Assembly: GCA_034664425.1 (NCBI GenBank)
Contig: JAXDHR010000096.1
Location: forward strand, 1 to 64,000
Reading direction: 5' to 3'
Length of the DNA: 64,000 nt
DNA from: DATBDM01 sp034664425
GTDB lineage: Bacteria; Actinomycetota; Thermoleophilia; Solirubrobacterales; Solirubrobacteraceae
Position 1 is the first letter of the stretch; every line of letters starts with the position of its first letter. The position numbers and the translations under genes are program-made. The notes under the pieces were generated by a model. That model searched no databases and was not told the DNA's origin. It saw only the letters and a program-made list of their open reading frames with translations. This document shows, piece after piece, positions 1-8,044 of the stretch.

Positions 1-283
1 ATTCGTCGTCGACGGGTGGGCCGACGCCGGGTCCGCGCACGGACATCACCACCCGATCGCCGGCCGCCACCAGCTCCAGCGCCTCCACCGGCGGCACCCG
101 TCCGGCGCGACCGCGCACCATCCGCAGCACCTCCTCGCGGTTGCGGCAGATCCACTCGTCGCGGAGGCCCTGGTGCACGACGTCCGGCGCCAGCCGGGCG
201 GCCATCGTCTCGACGTCGCCGCGGCGCATCGCGTCCAGCCAGTCGGCGAAGATGACCTCAATGTTGCTGGCCGGCCTGCTCAT
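1..283 (-). CDS. NTF2/SnoaL-like protein, partial (3' end outside window)
   Basis: The ATG is at 283, and the frame stays open to the left edge, so only about 94 N-terminal residues are visible. The protein starts MSRPASNIEVIFADWLDAM and continues with GDVETMAARLAPDVVHQG, the helix pair and first strand typical of the cone-shaped NTF2/SnoaL fold. That fold serves both small isomerases or hydrolases and non-enzymatic binding proteins, so no reaction can be assigned. The start overlaps the stop of the GAF gene upstream by a few bases, so it is probably the last visible member of the minus-strand operon that begins at 2599. Confidence 0.7.
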   Translation of the reverse strand, partial: MSRPASNIEVIFADWLDAMRRGDVETMAARLAPDVVHQGLRDEWICRNREEVLRMVRGRAGRVPPVEALELVAAGDRVVMSVRGPGVGPPVDDE

Positions 284-780
284 GGCTCCCAGGGCTCGCC
301 GCCCGTATCCCAGCCGACGAGGCAATAGGGACTGAGCAGCCGCGCCACCTCCTCCAGGAAGCCGCGATCGGGCTGCCCGAACGCCGCCGGCCGGTCGGAG
401 TCGATGTCGATCTCGGCCACCACGATGTCCTGGTAGCTGATCGGAACGACGATCTCGGAGCGGGTGGAGGCGAAGCAGGCCAGGTAGCGCGGGTCGGCGT
501 TGACGTCGTCCACGATCTCGGTGACGCCGCTTGCAGCGGCGGCGCCGCACACGCCCTGGCCGACCGGGATGCGCACGTGCTCGGTGGCGGCCGCCCCCTT
601 CCACGGGCCCAGCGCCAGCTCGTCTCCCTCGACGAAGTAGATGCCCACCCAGGAGTAGTGCTCGAAGCCGTCGGCCAGCAGGTCGACCACCTGGCGCAGG
701 ATGTCGTCGGAGTCAGGCTCGCGCTCGATGATCTGGCGCACCGCGAGCAGCGCCGCCTCCTGTGTGACCTGATCGCTCAC
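280..780 (-). CDS. GAF-domain protein related to free methionine-R-sulfoxide reductase
   Basis: A single GAF domain of 166 residues, starting at a GTG that overlaps the thioesterase stop (GTGA). The pattern GVCG (Cys78), then YLACF (Cys102) and SEIVVPI, matches free methionine-(R)-sulfoxide reductases of the YebR/fRMsr family, which reduce oxidised free methionine. Cys102 sits at the catalytic position. The resolving cysteine normally just before VRIP is a histidine here (EHVRIPVG, His68), so recycling would have to use Cys78 or an outside thiol. A longer in-frame ATG start at 828 exists but would lie far inside the upstream gene. The family resemblance is clear; reductase activity is unproven. 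Confidence 0.72.
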   Translation of the reverse strand: MSDQVTQEAALLAVRQIIEREPDSDDILRQVVDLLADGFEHYSWVGIYFVEGDELALGPWKGAAATEHVRIPVGQGVCGAAAASGVTEIVDDVNADPRYLACFASTRSEIVVPISYQDIVVAEIDIDSDRPAAFGQPDRGFLEEVARLLSPYCLVGWDTGGEPWEP

Positions 781-1217
781 AGCTCCATGTCCGTCTCGAA
801 TCCGGCGATCGCCTCGCGCACCCGCCACTCCACCGGCACCGGCCGCCGCTCGGCCGGATCGACCGACACCAGCGTCTGGTTGGCCGCCGCCAGCCGCTCG
901 CCGCTGGTGACGTTGTAGGCCTCGAACTCCCAGGCGATGCTGGTGGTGCCGATCCGCCGCACCCGCACGAACACTTCCAGCTCGTCGTCGAACCGAGCAG
1001 GCGCGTGGTATTCGACGTGCTGGGCGCGCATCACGAACTCCGGGTCGGCCGGCTCCTGCACCAGCACACCGAGGTCGCGCATGTACTCCACGCGGGCGCG
1101 GTCGAAGTAGGGCATGTAGCGGCCGTAGTAGACGATGCCCTGGGCATCGGTCTCGTCGAAGCCGACGCGCATGCGGTGGGCGTAGCGAAACGGTGGCCGG
1201 CGGTCGCTGGCGGGCAT
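777..1217 (-). CDS. acyl-CoA thioesterase, YbgC/4-hydroxybenzoyl-CoA thioesterase family
   Basis: A 146-residue hot-dog-fold thioesterase. The motif DETDAQGIVYYGRY (residues 21-34) is the family signature, with the catalytic Asp in TDAQG, followed by the long helix with YFDRARVEYMRDLG. Such enzymes hydrolyse short- or aryl-acyl-CoA thioesters in the cytoplasm; the substrate cannot be told from sequence. The ATG overlaps the stop of the phosphomannomutase gene by one base (ATGA), and its own stop overlaps the GTG of the GAF gene, so the three are probably translationally coupled. Confidence 0.85.
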   Translation of the reverse strand: MPASDRRPPFRYAHRMRVGFDETDAQGIVYYGRYMPYFDRARVEYMRDLGVLVQEPADPEFVMRAQHVEYHAPARFDDELEVFVRVRRIGTTSIAWEFEAYNVTSGERLAAANQTLVSVDPAERRPVPVEWRVREAIAGFETDMEL

Positions 1218-2599
1218 CAGCTGCGGATCAGCGCGAGCACCTCGTCGCGCCGCTGCTCCATCGTCTGCGCCGACAAGGCCTCCAGGTTGAGCCGCAGCAG
1301 CGGCTCGGTGTTGGACGGCCGCACGTTGAAGTGCCAGTCGTCGAACTCGAACGAGATGCCGTCCAGGTGCGAGACGCGCACCGCCGCCAGCGCGTAGCGG
1401 TCCTTCAGCTCCTGCAGCCGCAAGGGCACGTCGGCCACGGTCGAGTTGATCTCGCCGGAGATGTGGTAGCGCTCGCGGTAGGGCCGCAGCAGCTCCGACA
1501 GGCGCTTGCCGCTGCGCGAGATCAGCTCCAGCATCACCAGCGCCGGCACGATGCCGGTGTCGCAGAAGTAGAAGTCCTTGAAGTAGTAGTGGCCGGACAC
1601 CTCACCGGCGAAGACGGCATCCTCCTTGCGCAGGCGGGCCTTGATGAAGGCGTGGCCCACACGGTTTTCGAGCGCGGTGCCACCGGCCTCGGCGACGGTG
1701 TCGCGCACAGCCCAGGACGCGCGCAGGTCGTAGATGATGGTGGCGCCGGGATGCTGCTCGAGCATCGAGCGGGCGATCAGGGCGGTGATCAGGTCGCCCG
1801 GCACGAACTCGCCGGTGTCGTCGATGAAGAAGCAGCGATCGGCGTCGCCGTCCCAGGCGATGCCGAGCTGCGCCTCCTCGGCGCGGACGGTGTCGATGAT
1901 GAAGCGGCGGTTCTCCTCCAGCAGCGGGTTCGGCTCATGGTCGGGGAACGTGCCGTCGGGCGTCCAGTAGGTCTTGACGAGGTCGAGGCCGAGGCCGTCG
2001 AGCACGGGGCCGACCATCGGCCCCGCCATCCCGTTGCCCCCGTCGAGCACGACCTTCATCGGGGCGATGGCGCTCGTGTCCACGAGCGCGAGCGCGGCCT
2101 GCTGGAAGGGCGCGTAGAGGTCGACCTCCTCGGAGGAGCCAGGACGCGCCGGCGCCTCGTCCGGGAGGCCGCTCGCGATCAGGTCGCGCATCTCGCCGAT
2201 GCCGCGGTCGCCCGACAGCGCGACCGCGCCGCGCTCGACGAGCTTGGCGCCGGTGTAACGGGCCGGGTTGTGCGACGCGGTGCACATGAGGCCGCCGTCG
2301 AGCTCGCGCGAGCCGACGAGCCAGTAGAGCATCTCGGTCCCGACCATCCCGGCGTCGACCACGTGCGCGCCCTCGGCGACCATCCCGTTGCGGTAGCGCG
2401 CGGCGAGCTCCGGCGCGGCGAGCCGCATGTCGCGTCCGAGGCCGATGCGCAGCTCGTGGGCCGCGCGGCCGCTGAGCTCGGCGAGCACCCGCGCGAACGC
2501 GCGCCCGAGCTGCTCGGCGACGTCGCCGTCGATCTCCTCGGGGTGCGTGCCGCGGATGTCGTAGGCCTTGAAGATTCCGGGATCGATGGCACCAGGCAT
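1217..2599 (-). CDS. manB: phosphomannomutase/phosphoglucomutase
   Basis: A 460-residue alpha-D-phosphohexomutase that interconverts the 6- and 1-phosphates of mannose or glucose, feeding GDP-mannose or UDP-glucose synthesis. All four family motifs are visible: AYDIRG near the N-terminus, the phosphoserine loop TASHNP (Ser109), the metal loop DGDADRC (250-256), the sugar loop GEVSGHYYF (332-340) and the phosphate-binding loop RPSNTEP (427-433). Length is normal. It is the first gene of the minus-strand operon running to the left edge. Whether mannose or glucose is preferred cannot be decided. Confidence 0.93.
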   Translation of the reverse strand: MPGAIDPGIFKAYDIRGTHPEEIDGDVAEQLGRAFARVLAELSGRAAHELRIGLGRDMRLAAPELAARYRNGMVAEGAHVVDAGMVGTEMLYWLVGSRELDGGLMCTASHNPARYTGAKLVERGAVALSGDRGIGEMRDLIASGLPDEAPARPGSSEEVDLYAPFQQAALALVDTSAIAPMKVVLDGGNGMAGPMVGPVLDGLGLDLVKTYWTPDGTFPDHEPNPLLEENRRFIIDTVRAEEAQLGIAWDGDADRCFFIDDTGEFVPGDLITALIARSMLEQHPGATIIYDLRASWAVRDTVAEAGGTALENRVGHAFIKARLRKEDAVFAGEVSGHYYFKDFYFCDTGIVPALVMLELISRSGKRLSELLRPYRERYHISGEINSTVADVPLRLQELKDRYALAAVRVSHLDGISFEFDDWHFNVRPSNTEPLLRLNLEALSAQTMEQRRDEVLALIRS

Positions 2600-2722
2600 G
2601 GGCGGGGCAGGATAGGGCGCGGGGCGCGCGGGCGAGGTGGACGGCTCGGGTTGACCCTCGCCTCGCGGGCCCGCAACCCTCGCAGCCCCGCCCCGTCGCC
2701 GTCAGCCGGCAGCCGCGCCCAC

Positions 2723-2728
2723 TAGGGT
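2723..2728 (+). promoter_or_regulatory. -10 element, leaderless promoter of the alcohol dehydrogenase gene
   Basis: TAGGGT lies 7 bases before the ATG at 2736. This fits the actinobacterial -10 consensus TANNNT and would put transcription start at or next to the start codon. No Shine-Dalgarno sequence is present. No clear -35 was found. Confidence 0.45.
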
Positions 2729-2735
2729 CCACGCC

Positions 2736-3842
2736 ATGCGGATCCGTGCAGCGGTGCTGGAGCAGTTCGGCGCGCCCCTGAACGTCACCGACGTCGAGCT
2801 CGCGGAACCGGAGGCGGGCGAGGTCCTCGTCCGGCTGGTGGCCTGCGGCGTCTGCCACACGGACATGTACACCGCGTCGGGCGCCGACCCGTCGGGCTAC
2901 GCGCCCGCGGTGCTCGGCCACGAGGGCGCCGGGATCGTGGAGGCGGTGGGGGCCGGCGTGCGCGACGTCGCGCCCGGCGATCACGTGGTCACGCTGTTCT
3001 CGCCCCAATGCCGCGAGTGCGAGCACTGCCGCAGCCCGCGCACGAACCTCTGCCTGGCGATCCGCGAGCAGCAGAATCAGGGGCATCTGCCCGACGGCAC
3101 GACGCGGCTCTCGCGCGACGGCGAGCCGATCCGCCACTTCATGGGCACGAGCACGTTCGCCGAGTACACGGTGATGCCGGAGATCGCGCTCGCGAAGATC
3201 ACGCCGGATGCACCGCTGCACCACGCCGCCCTGTTCGCCTGCGGTCTCAGCACGGGACTCGGCGCGGCGATGAACACGGCGAAGGTCGAGCCCGGCTCGA
3301 CCGTCGTGGTCTTCGGCGCCGGCATGGTCGGGCTCGGCGCGGTCGCCGGCGCGCGTCTGCAGGGAGCCGAGCGGATCATCTGCGTCGACCTCTCCGAGGA
3401 CCGGCTCGAGCTCGCCAAGGGCCAGGGCGCGACCGACGCCTGGATCGGCGGCGAGGACACGGTCCAGCGCGTGCTCGACGAGACCCGCGGGTTCGGCGCC
3501 GACTACACCTTCGAGGCGACGGGCAACGTCGAGGTCATGCGCCAGGCCGTCGAGTCCGCCCGCATGGGCTGGGGGCTGTGCACCGTCGCGGGCGTGGCCG
3601 GCAAGGGGGAGACGCTCGCCGTCGTCCCGCGCCTGCTGATCACCGGACGCCGCATCGCCGGCTCGTCGTTCGGCGGCGTCAAGGGCCGCGACCAGGTCCC
3701 GCAGTACGTGCAGCGCGCGCTCGACGGCGAGATCGACGTCGAGCCGTTCGTCTCGCACCGGATCCGGCTCGAGGACGTCAACCGCGGCTTCGAGCTCATG
3801 CACGCCCAGGACGGCATCCGCTCCGTCATCGACTTCGACTAG
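2736..3842 (+). CDS. class III zinc alcohol dehydrogenase (thiol-dependent formaldehyde dehydrogenase type)
   Basis: A 368-residue zinc medium-chain dehydrogenase. Catalytic zinc ligands are in CGVCHTD (Cys40), GHE (61-63) and FACG (Cys169). The structural zinc cysteines are 92, 95, 98 and 106 (CRECEHC and later C). The NAD-binding glycine loop is GAGMVG. The stretch HFMGTSTFAEYTV is characteristic of class III (S-hydroxymethyl-thiol) dehydrogenases. Actinobacteria usually use mycothiol instead of glutathione, so the substrate may be S-hydroxymethylmycothiol. The sequence resembles glutathione-type enzymes more than classic MscR. The MBL hydrolase starts 12 bases downstream, which supports a two-step formaldehyde detoxification unit. 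Confidence 0.85.
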   Translation: MRIRAAVLEQFGAPLNVTDVELAEPEAGEVLVRLVACGVCHTDMYTASGADPSGYAPAVLGHEGAGIVEAVGAGVRDVAPGDHVVTLFSPQCRECEHCRSPRTNLCLAIREQQNQGHLPDGTTRLSRDGEPIRHFMGTSTFAEYTVMPEIALAKITPDAPLHHAALFACGLSTGLGAAMNTAKVEPGSTVVVFGAGMVGLGAVAGARLQGAERIICVDLSEDRLELAKGQGATDAWIGGEDTVQRVLDETRGFGADYTFEATGNVEVMRQAVESARMGWGLCTVAGVAGKGETLAVVPRLLITGRRIAGSSFGGVKGRDQVPQYVQRALDGEIDVEPFVSHRIRLEDVNRGFELMHAQDGIRSVIDFD

Positions 3843-3854
3843 GAAGGACGCCCC

Positions 3855-4595
3855 GTGATCCTCGAGCGCGCCGAGCACTCGCAGTACACCTCCAACTCCT
3901 ACCTCCTCGCCGAACGCCCGGCCGGCCGCGGGATCCTCGTCGACGGCCACGGGGAGGGCGGCCCGCTGCTCGAGCGCATCGAGCGCGACGGGATCGAGAT
4001 CGACGCGATCGTCCTCACCCACCATCACTTCGACCACGTCGACATCGCGCAGTACACCGAGCGCTTCGACGTCCCCGTGCTCGCGCACGCCCGCACCGCC
4101 GAGCTGCTCGAAGGACTCGTCACGGACACGCTCGAGGACGGCGGCGAGGTGTTCGCCGGCGACCTCGTGCTCCGCGCGATCTTCACCCCGGGCCACGCGC
4201 CGGGCCACCTCGCGCTGCTCGCCGGCGAGTCCGATCTGCTGACCGGCGACCTGCTGTTCAAGGGCACGGTCGCCGGGACGATGGCGCCGAACGCAACGGG
4301 CTACGGCGACCTCAAGCACTCGATCATGGAGCGCGTGATGGCGCTCGACGAGGCGATCCGCGTCCATCCCGGGCACACCCTGCCGACGACGATCCTCGAC
4401 GAGTGGGAGCGCAACCCGTTCATCCGGATCTGGCGCGGACTCGATCCCGAGGGCACCGACACGGTGCGCGTCCGCGGGCGCGACGGGACGCTCGTGCTGT
4501 GGGCCCCCGACTACGACGGGACGAACAAGGCGTGGGTGCGCTTCGGCGAGGCGGAGGACGAGATCGTCGGCGGCTCGCTGGTCGAGCGGCTCTAG
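3855..4595 (+). CDS. MBL-fold metallo-hydrolase
   Basis: A 246-residue metallo-beta-lactamase-fold protein starting at GTG, with a good Shine-Dalgarno sequence (AGGAAGGA) directly after the dehydrogenase stop. Metal ligands are visible in THHHFDH (55-61), GHAPGH, the bridging Asp of TGDLLF, and the C-terminal HPGH. An 80-residue tail follows the fold core. MBL hydrolases are commonly paired with mycothiol-dependent formaldehyde dehydrogenase, where hydrolysis of S-formylmycothiol to formate is the proposed job; that role is inferred from the pairing. Other glyoxalase II-like substrates are possible. Confidence 0.82.
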   Translation: MILERAEHSQYTSNSYLLAERPAGRGILVDGHGEGGPLLERIERDGIEIDAIVLTHHHFDHVDIAQYTERFDVPVLAHARTAELLEGLVTDTLEDGGEVFAGDLVLRAIFTPGHAPGHLALLAGESDLLTGDLLFKGTVAGTMAPNATGYGDLKHSIMERVMALDEAIRVHPGHTLPTTILDEWERNPFIRIWRGLDPEGTDTVRVRGRDGTLVLWAPDYDGTNKAWVRFGEAEDEIVGGSLVERL

Positions 4596-4598
4596 ACT
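4593..4598 (+). promoter_or_regulatory. -10 element, leaderless promoter of yebC
   Basis: TAGACT overlaps the stop codon of the MBL gene and lies 8 bases before the ATG at 4607, with no Shine-Dalgarno sequence between. It fits the TANNNT consensus of leaderless genes. No convincing -35 was seen. Confidence 0.45.
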
Positions 4599-4606
4599 CA
4601 GGCGCC

Positions 4607-5356
4607 ATGGCCGGGCATTCCAAGTGGGCGGGGATCAAGCACAAGAAGGCGATCGTCGACGCCCGCCGCGGCAAGCTCTTCACCAAGCTCGCACGCGCGA
4701 TCACGGTCGCCGCGAAGGAGGGCGGCGGCGACCCCGACGGCAACCCGTCGCTCGCGCTGGCGATCCAGAAGGCCCGCGACGCCTCGATGCCCAAGGACAA
4801 CATCGAGCGCGCGATCGCCAAGGGCACCGGCGAGGGCGCGGACGCCGACGCCTACGAGGCCGTGATGTACGAGGGCTACGGCCCGGGCGGCGTGGCCGTG
4901 CTCGTCGAGGCGCTGACAGACAACCGCAACCGCACCGGCTCCGAGATGCGCCACGCGTTCACCAAGCACGGCGGCTCGCTCGGCGAGCCCGGCTCGGTCG
5001 CGTACCTGTTCGACAAGAAGGGCGTCGTCGTGGTCGACGGCGAGCGCTACTCCGAGGACGACCTGATGGTCGCGATCGACGCCGGCGCCGAGGACATCGC
5101 CGTCGACGACGACGTCTTCGAGGTGATCTGCGAGCCCGCCGACCTTGCGACGGTGCGCCAGGCGCTGGTCGACGCGGGCGTCGAGGTGGACGAGGCGCAG
5201 GTCTCGCAGCGGCCGAAGAGCCTGGTTCCCCTCGACGAGGACGGGGCGGTCAGGCTGATGCGGCTGATCGAGGCGCTCGAGGACCAGGACGACACGGATG
5301 CGGTGCACGCGAACTTCGACGTGCCCGCCGACGTGCTCGAACGCGTCGCCGGCTGA
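4607..5356 (+). CDS. yebC: YebC/PmpR-family regulator or translation factor
   Basis: A 249-residue protein beginning MAGHSKWAGIKHKKAIVDA, the family's hallmark, followed by GKLFTKLARAI and GYGPGGVAVLVE. Members were first described as DNA-binding regulators. The YebC branch, usually linked to ruvC as here, has more recently been tied to relieving ribosome stalling at proline stretches. Start chosen at ATG 4607, which gives the canonical N-terminus. It heads the conserved string yebC-ruvC-ruvA-ruvB. The acidic C-terminal half (EDIAVDDDVFEV and onward) is typical. Confidence 0.93.
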   Translation: MAGHSKWAGIKHKKAIVDARRGKLFTKLARAITVAAKEGGGDPDGNPSLALAIQKARDASMPKDNIERAIAKGTGEGADADAYEAVMYEGYGPGGVAVLVEALTDNRNRTGSEMRHAFTKHGGSLGEPGSVAYLFDKKGVVVVDGERYSEDDLMVAIDAGAEDIAVDDDVFEVICEPADLATVRQALVDAGVEVDEAQVSQRPKSLVPLDEDGAVRLMRLIEALEDQDDTDAVHANFDVPADVLERVAG

Positions 5357-5418
5357 CCGGCGCGCACGCCCGACCGGCGTGTGAACGGCCACGTTCAGGG
5401 TACGTTGAGACGCTGAAC

Positions 5419-5832
5419 ATGCGCTCCTACTGGAACCCGGCCGCGATCTTCCTGGTCGCCCTGATGGCGGTCGGCAGCGTGCTGATGTGGATCGGGGTCC
5501 CGCTCGGGCTGGTCTACCTGGCCTCGAAGCTGTCGAGCTCGAGCAACCCGACGCTCGGCCCGATCCTGCTCGTGCTCCTCGGCCTGCCGATCGGCTTCGC
5601 GATCGTCGGCAAGTGCCTGGCCTGGCTCGACCGGCGCCATCAGGCGCTCACCCGCCAGGCCGAGGGCAACCGGCGCACCGCCCCGTGGATGAAGTCGATG
5701 CGCGGCGACGCCGAGGATCGCCACAGGGGCGGCGTGCTCGACAAGGTGATGATCATCTCCGTCGGCATCGCGCTCGTGCTCTTCGGCCTCTGGTTCTTCG
5801 GCTTCGCCGGCTCGTCGCTCGTCAACTCCTAG
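5419..5832 (+). CDS. small membrane protein of unknown function
   Basis: A 137-residue protein with about three hydrophobic segments (around residues 6-36, 45-68 and 112-135). A charged cytoplasmic stretch (LDRRHQALTRQAEGNRR) lies between the second and third. I do not recognise a family. It sits between yebC and ruvC on the same strand; a hexamer TACGTT lies 12 bases before the ATG and could be its -10. No catalytic motif is visible. Hydropathy and codon bias support it as real. Confidence 0.65.
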   Translation: MRSYWNPAAIFLVALMAVGSVLMWIGVPLGLVYLASKLSSSSNPTLGPILLVLLGLPIGFAIVGKCLAWLDRRHQALTRQAEGNRRTAPWMKSMRGDAEDRHRGGVLDKVMIISVGIALVLFGLWFFGFAGSSLVNS

Positions 5833-5878
5833 CGCGCCCCCAGGGAAGGCGTCCGGTCGCGGACGCAGAATCCCGGGC

Positions 5879-6325
5879 GTGTACGTGATCGTCCTCGGCA
5901 TCGACCCCGGCATCGGCAACACCGGCTACGGCGTGGTGGCCCAGCATCGCGGGCGCCTGGTGGCGCTCGACGGCGGGGTCATCGAGACGCCCGCCCAGAT
6001 GGAGCCGGCGCTGCGGCTCGCGCGCATCCATGCCGGCGTGGCGAAGGTGATGGAGGACTACCGGCCCGACTGCGTGGCCATCGAGGACCTCTACTTCGGG
6101 GCCAACGTCGGCTCGGCGCTGGCGGTCGGCCAGGCCCGCGGCGTCGTGCTCCTGGCCGCCGGCCAGCGCGCGCTGCCATGCGCCTCCTACACGCCCCAGC
6201 AAATCAAGGCCGCGGTCTGCGGCTCCGGCCGCGCCGCCAAGGACCAGGTCCAGCGGATGGTCCAGTCGCTGCTCGCGCTCGATGCGCTCCCGCGCCCCGA
6301 TGGCCGCTGCGCTCGGCACCGGTAG
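5879..6325 (+). CDS. ruvC: crossover junction endodeoxyribonuclease RuvC, C-terminus apparently frameshifted
   Basis: RuvC resolves Holliday junctions after RuvAB branch migration. The N-terminus (LGIDPGIGNTGYG, Asp9) and second acidic site (AIEDLYF, Glu69) are intact, and the domain runs normally through AAKDQVQRMVQ to residue ~135. The usual ending is PDHAADALA-x-A, carrying the last catalytic His/Asp and Asp. Here the frame reads PRPDGRCARHR and stops at residue 148, some 15-25 residues short. In another frame the next codons read AAALGTG, as if about five bases near 6299-6306 were lost. As read, the third catalytic site is missing. Real loss, sequencing error or assembly error cannot be distinguished. 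Start is GTG; GTG 5885 is an alternative. Confidence 0.8.
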   Translation: MYVIVLGIDPGIGNTGYGVVAQHRGRLVALDGGVIETPAQMEPALRLARIHAGVAKVMEDYRPDCVAIEDLYFGANVGSALAVGQARGVVLLAAGQRALPCASYTPQQIKAAVCGSGRAAKDQVQRMVQSLLALDALPRPDGRCARHR

Positions 6326-6370
6326 CGCAGCGACGGCGAGCGCGCAGCGCGAAGCTGGAAGGATCGCCGG

Positions 6371-6946
6371 ATGATCGCGCTCGTCGCCGGCGAGGTCGCG
6401 GTCCGCCGCGCCGACCACGTGGTGATCTCCTGTGGCGGCGTCGGCTACCGGCTCGCCGTCTCCGCCGAGACCCTGCGCCACGTCCCGCGCGTGGGGGAGG
6501 AGGCGCTCCTGCACACGCACCTCGTCGTCCGCGACGACGCGCTCGCGCTCTACGGCTTCGCCAGCGAGGAGGAGCGCGACCTCTTCCTGCTGCTGATCGG
6601 CGTCCAGTCCGTCGGACCCAAGATGGCGCTCGCGGTGCTCTCCGGCGGCTCGCCGCGGGCTCTGCTGAGCGCCGTCGCCGCCGGCGACGTCGCCCGCCTG
6701 CAGGCCGTGCCGGGTATCGGCAAGCGCACCGCCGAGCGGATCATCGTCGAGCTGCGCGAGAAGGTCGGGGCGGTCGACGACGATCCGATCGTGGTCGCGA
6801 GCGGTGACGACCCGCTCGTGCTCGCCCGCGAAGGCCTCGTCGGGCTCGGCTTCTCGGCGCAGGAGGCGGAGGCGCTGCTCGCCTCGGCGCCGCCCGGCAG
6901 CACCGAGGATCTGATCGCCCACGCCCTGCGAGGCTCGCGCCGGTGA
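6371..6946 (+). CDS. ruvA: Holliday junction DNA helicase subunit RuvA
   Basis: A 191-residue RuvA. The N-terminal OB domain (MIALVAGEVAVRRADHVVI), the helix-hairpin-helix pair (VQSVGPKMALAVLSG and VPGIGKRTAERIIVEL) and the small C-terminal RuvB-binding domain (GLVGLGFSAQEAEALL) are all present. It tetramerises on four-way junctions and recruits the RuvB motor. The stop overlaps the RuvB GTG (GTGA), so the two are translationally coupled. Confidence 0.96.
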   Translation: MIALVAGEVAVRRADHVVISCGGVGYRLAVSAETLRHVPRVGEEALLHTHLVVRDDALALYGFASEEERDLFLLLIGVQSVGPKMALAVLSGGSPRALLSAVAAGDVARLQAVPGIGKRTAERIIVELREKVGAVDDDPIVVASGDDPLVLAREGLVGLGFSAQEAEALLASAPPGSTEDLIAHALRGSRR

Positions 6947-8004
6947 GCCCGATCCGCACTCCCGGCCTGGACCCCGACTTCGACCCCGCGCTCGAGCGCG
7001 TCCAGTCCCCGACGCGCCGCGAGGACGACGACGCCGAGGCGACGCTGCGCCCCCGGCGCCTGCAGGAGTTCGTCGGCCAGGACGCGCTCAAGGACCAGCT
7101 CGGCGTGGCGATCCGCGCCGCCGCCGCCCGGGGCGAGGCGCTCGACCACGTCCTGTTCGCCGGGCCGCCCGGACTCGGGAAGACGTCGTTGGCCCAGATC
7201 GTGGCCGCCGAGCTCGAGGTCCCGTTCGTGCAGACCGCCGGCCCGGCGCTGGAGAAGAAGGGCGACATCGCCTCGTATCTGACCGCGCTCGAGCCCCGCT
7301 CGGTGTTCTTCGTGGACGAGATCCACCGGCTCGCGCGCGCGGTCGAGGAGACCTTCTATCCCGCGATGGAGGATCGCCAGCTTCCGATCACCGTCGGCGC
7401 GGGCGCGGGCGCGCGGATCGTGACGCTCGACCTTCCATCGTTCACGCTGGTCGGCGCGACGACCCGCGCCGGGCTGCTCAGCCGGCCGCTGCGCGACCGG
7501 TTCGGGATCCAGCAGCGCCTCGACCACTACGAGCCGGGAGACCTGACACGGATCGTCCTGCGCTCCGCACGGGTGCTCGGCGTGGGCATCGAACCGGCCG
7601 GAGCGCGGGCGATCGCCGAGCGCTCGCGCGGCACCCCGCGCGTGGCCAACCGGCTGCTCAAGCGCGTGCGCGACTACGCCGAGGTCCATGCGCGCGGGAC
7701 GATCGACCAGGCGGTCGCCGCCGCCGCGCTCGAGCTTCAGGAGGTCGACCACGAAGGGCTCGACCGGGTCGACCGCACGATCCTCGAGGTCATCTGCACG
7801 CGCTTCTCCGGCGGCCCGGTCGGGCTGTCCACGCTCGCCGTTGCCGTCCACGAGGAGGCCGACACCGTGGAGGACGTCTACGAGCCGTATCTGCTCCAGC
7901 GCGGCTTCATCCAGCGCACCCCGCGCGGGCGCTGCGCCACCGTGCACGCCTTCCGCCACCTCGGGCTCGAGCCGCCGGCCGACGCGGCCGCGGCCCTGTT
8001 CTAA
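6943..8004 (+). CDS. ruvB: Holliday junction branch-migration ATPase RuvB
   Basis: A 353-residue AAA+ motor with Walker A GPPGLGKT (74-81), Walker B DEIH (125-128), sensor 1 GATTRAGLL and the arginine finger region RPLRDRFG, then the winged-helix domain (CTRFSGGPVGLSTLA, GFIQRTPRGR). It is complete and of normal length. The GTG start overlaps the ruvA stop. RuvB should function with RuvA whatever the state of ruvC. Confidence 0.97.
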   Translation: MSPIRTPGLDPDFDPALERVQSPTRREDDDAEATLRPRRLQEFVGQDALKDQLGVAIRAAAARGEALDHVLFAGPPGLGKTSLAQIVAAELEVPFVQTAGPALEKKGDIASYLTALEPRSVFFVDEIHRLARAVEETFYPAMEDRQLPITVGAGAGARIVTLDLPSFTLVGATTRAGLLSRPLRDRFGIQQRLDHYEPGDLTRIVLRSARVLGVGIEPAGARAIAERSRGTPRVANRLLKRVRDYAEVHARGTIDQAVAAAALELQEVDHEGLDRVDRTILEVICTRFSGGPVGLSTLAVAVHEEADTVEDVYEPYLLQRGFIQRTPRGRCATVHAFRHLGLEPPADAAAALF

Positions 8005-8044
8005 AGACACCGGTTAAGGCGTCCTGTCTACGCTAGAGCCTGTC

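Noticed and set aside
1935..4376. Long open minus-strand frame of about 800 codons
   Set aside because: It runs antisense to the mutase, dehydrogenase and hydrolase genes, and its translation is Ala/Arg/Asp-rich low complexity, typical of shadow frames in GC-rich DNA.
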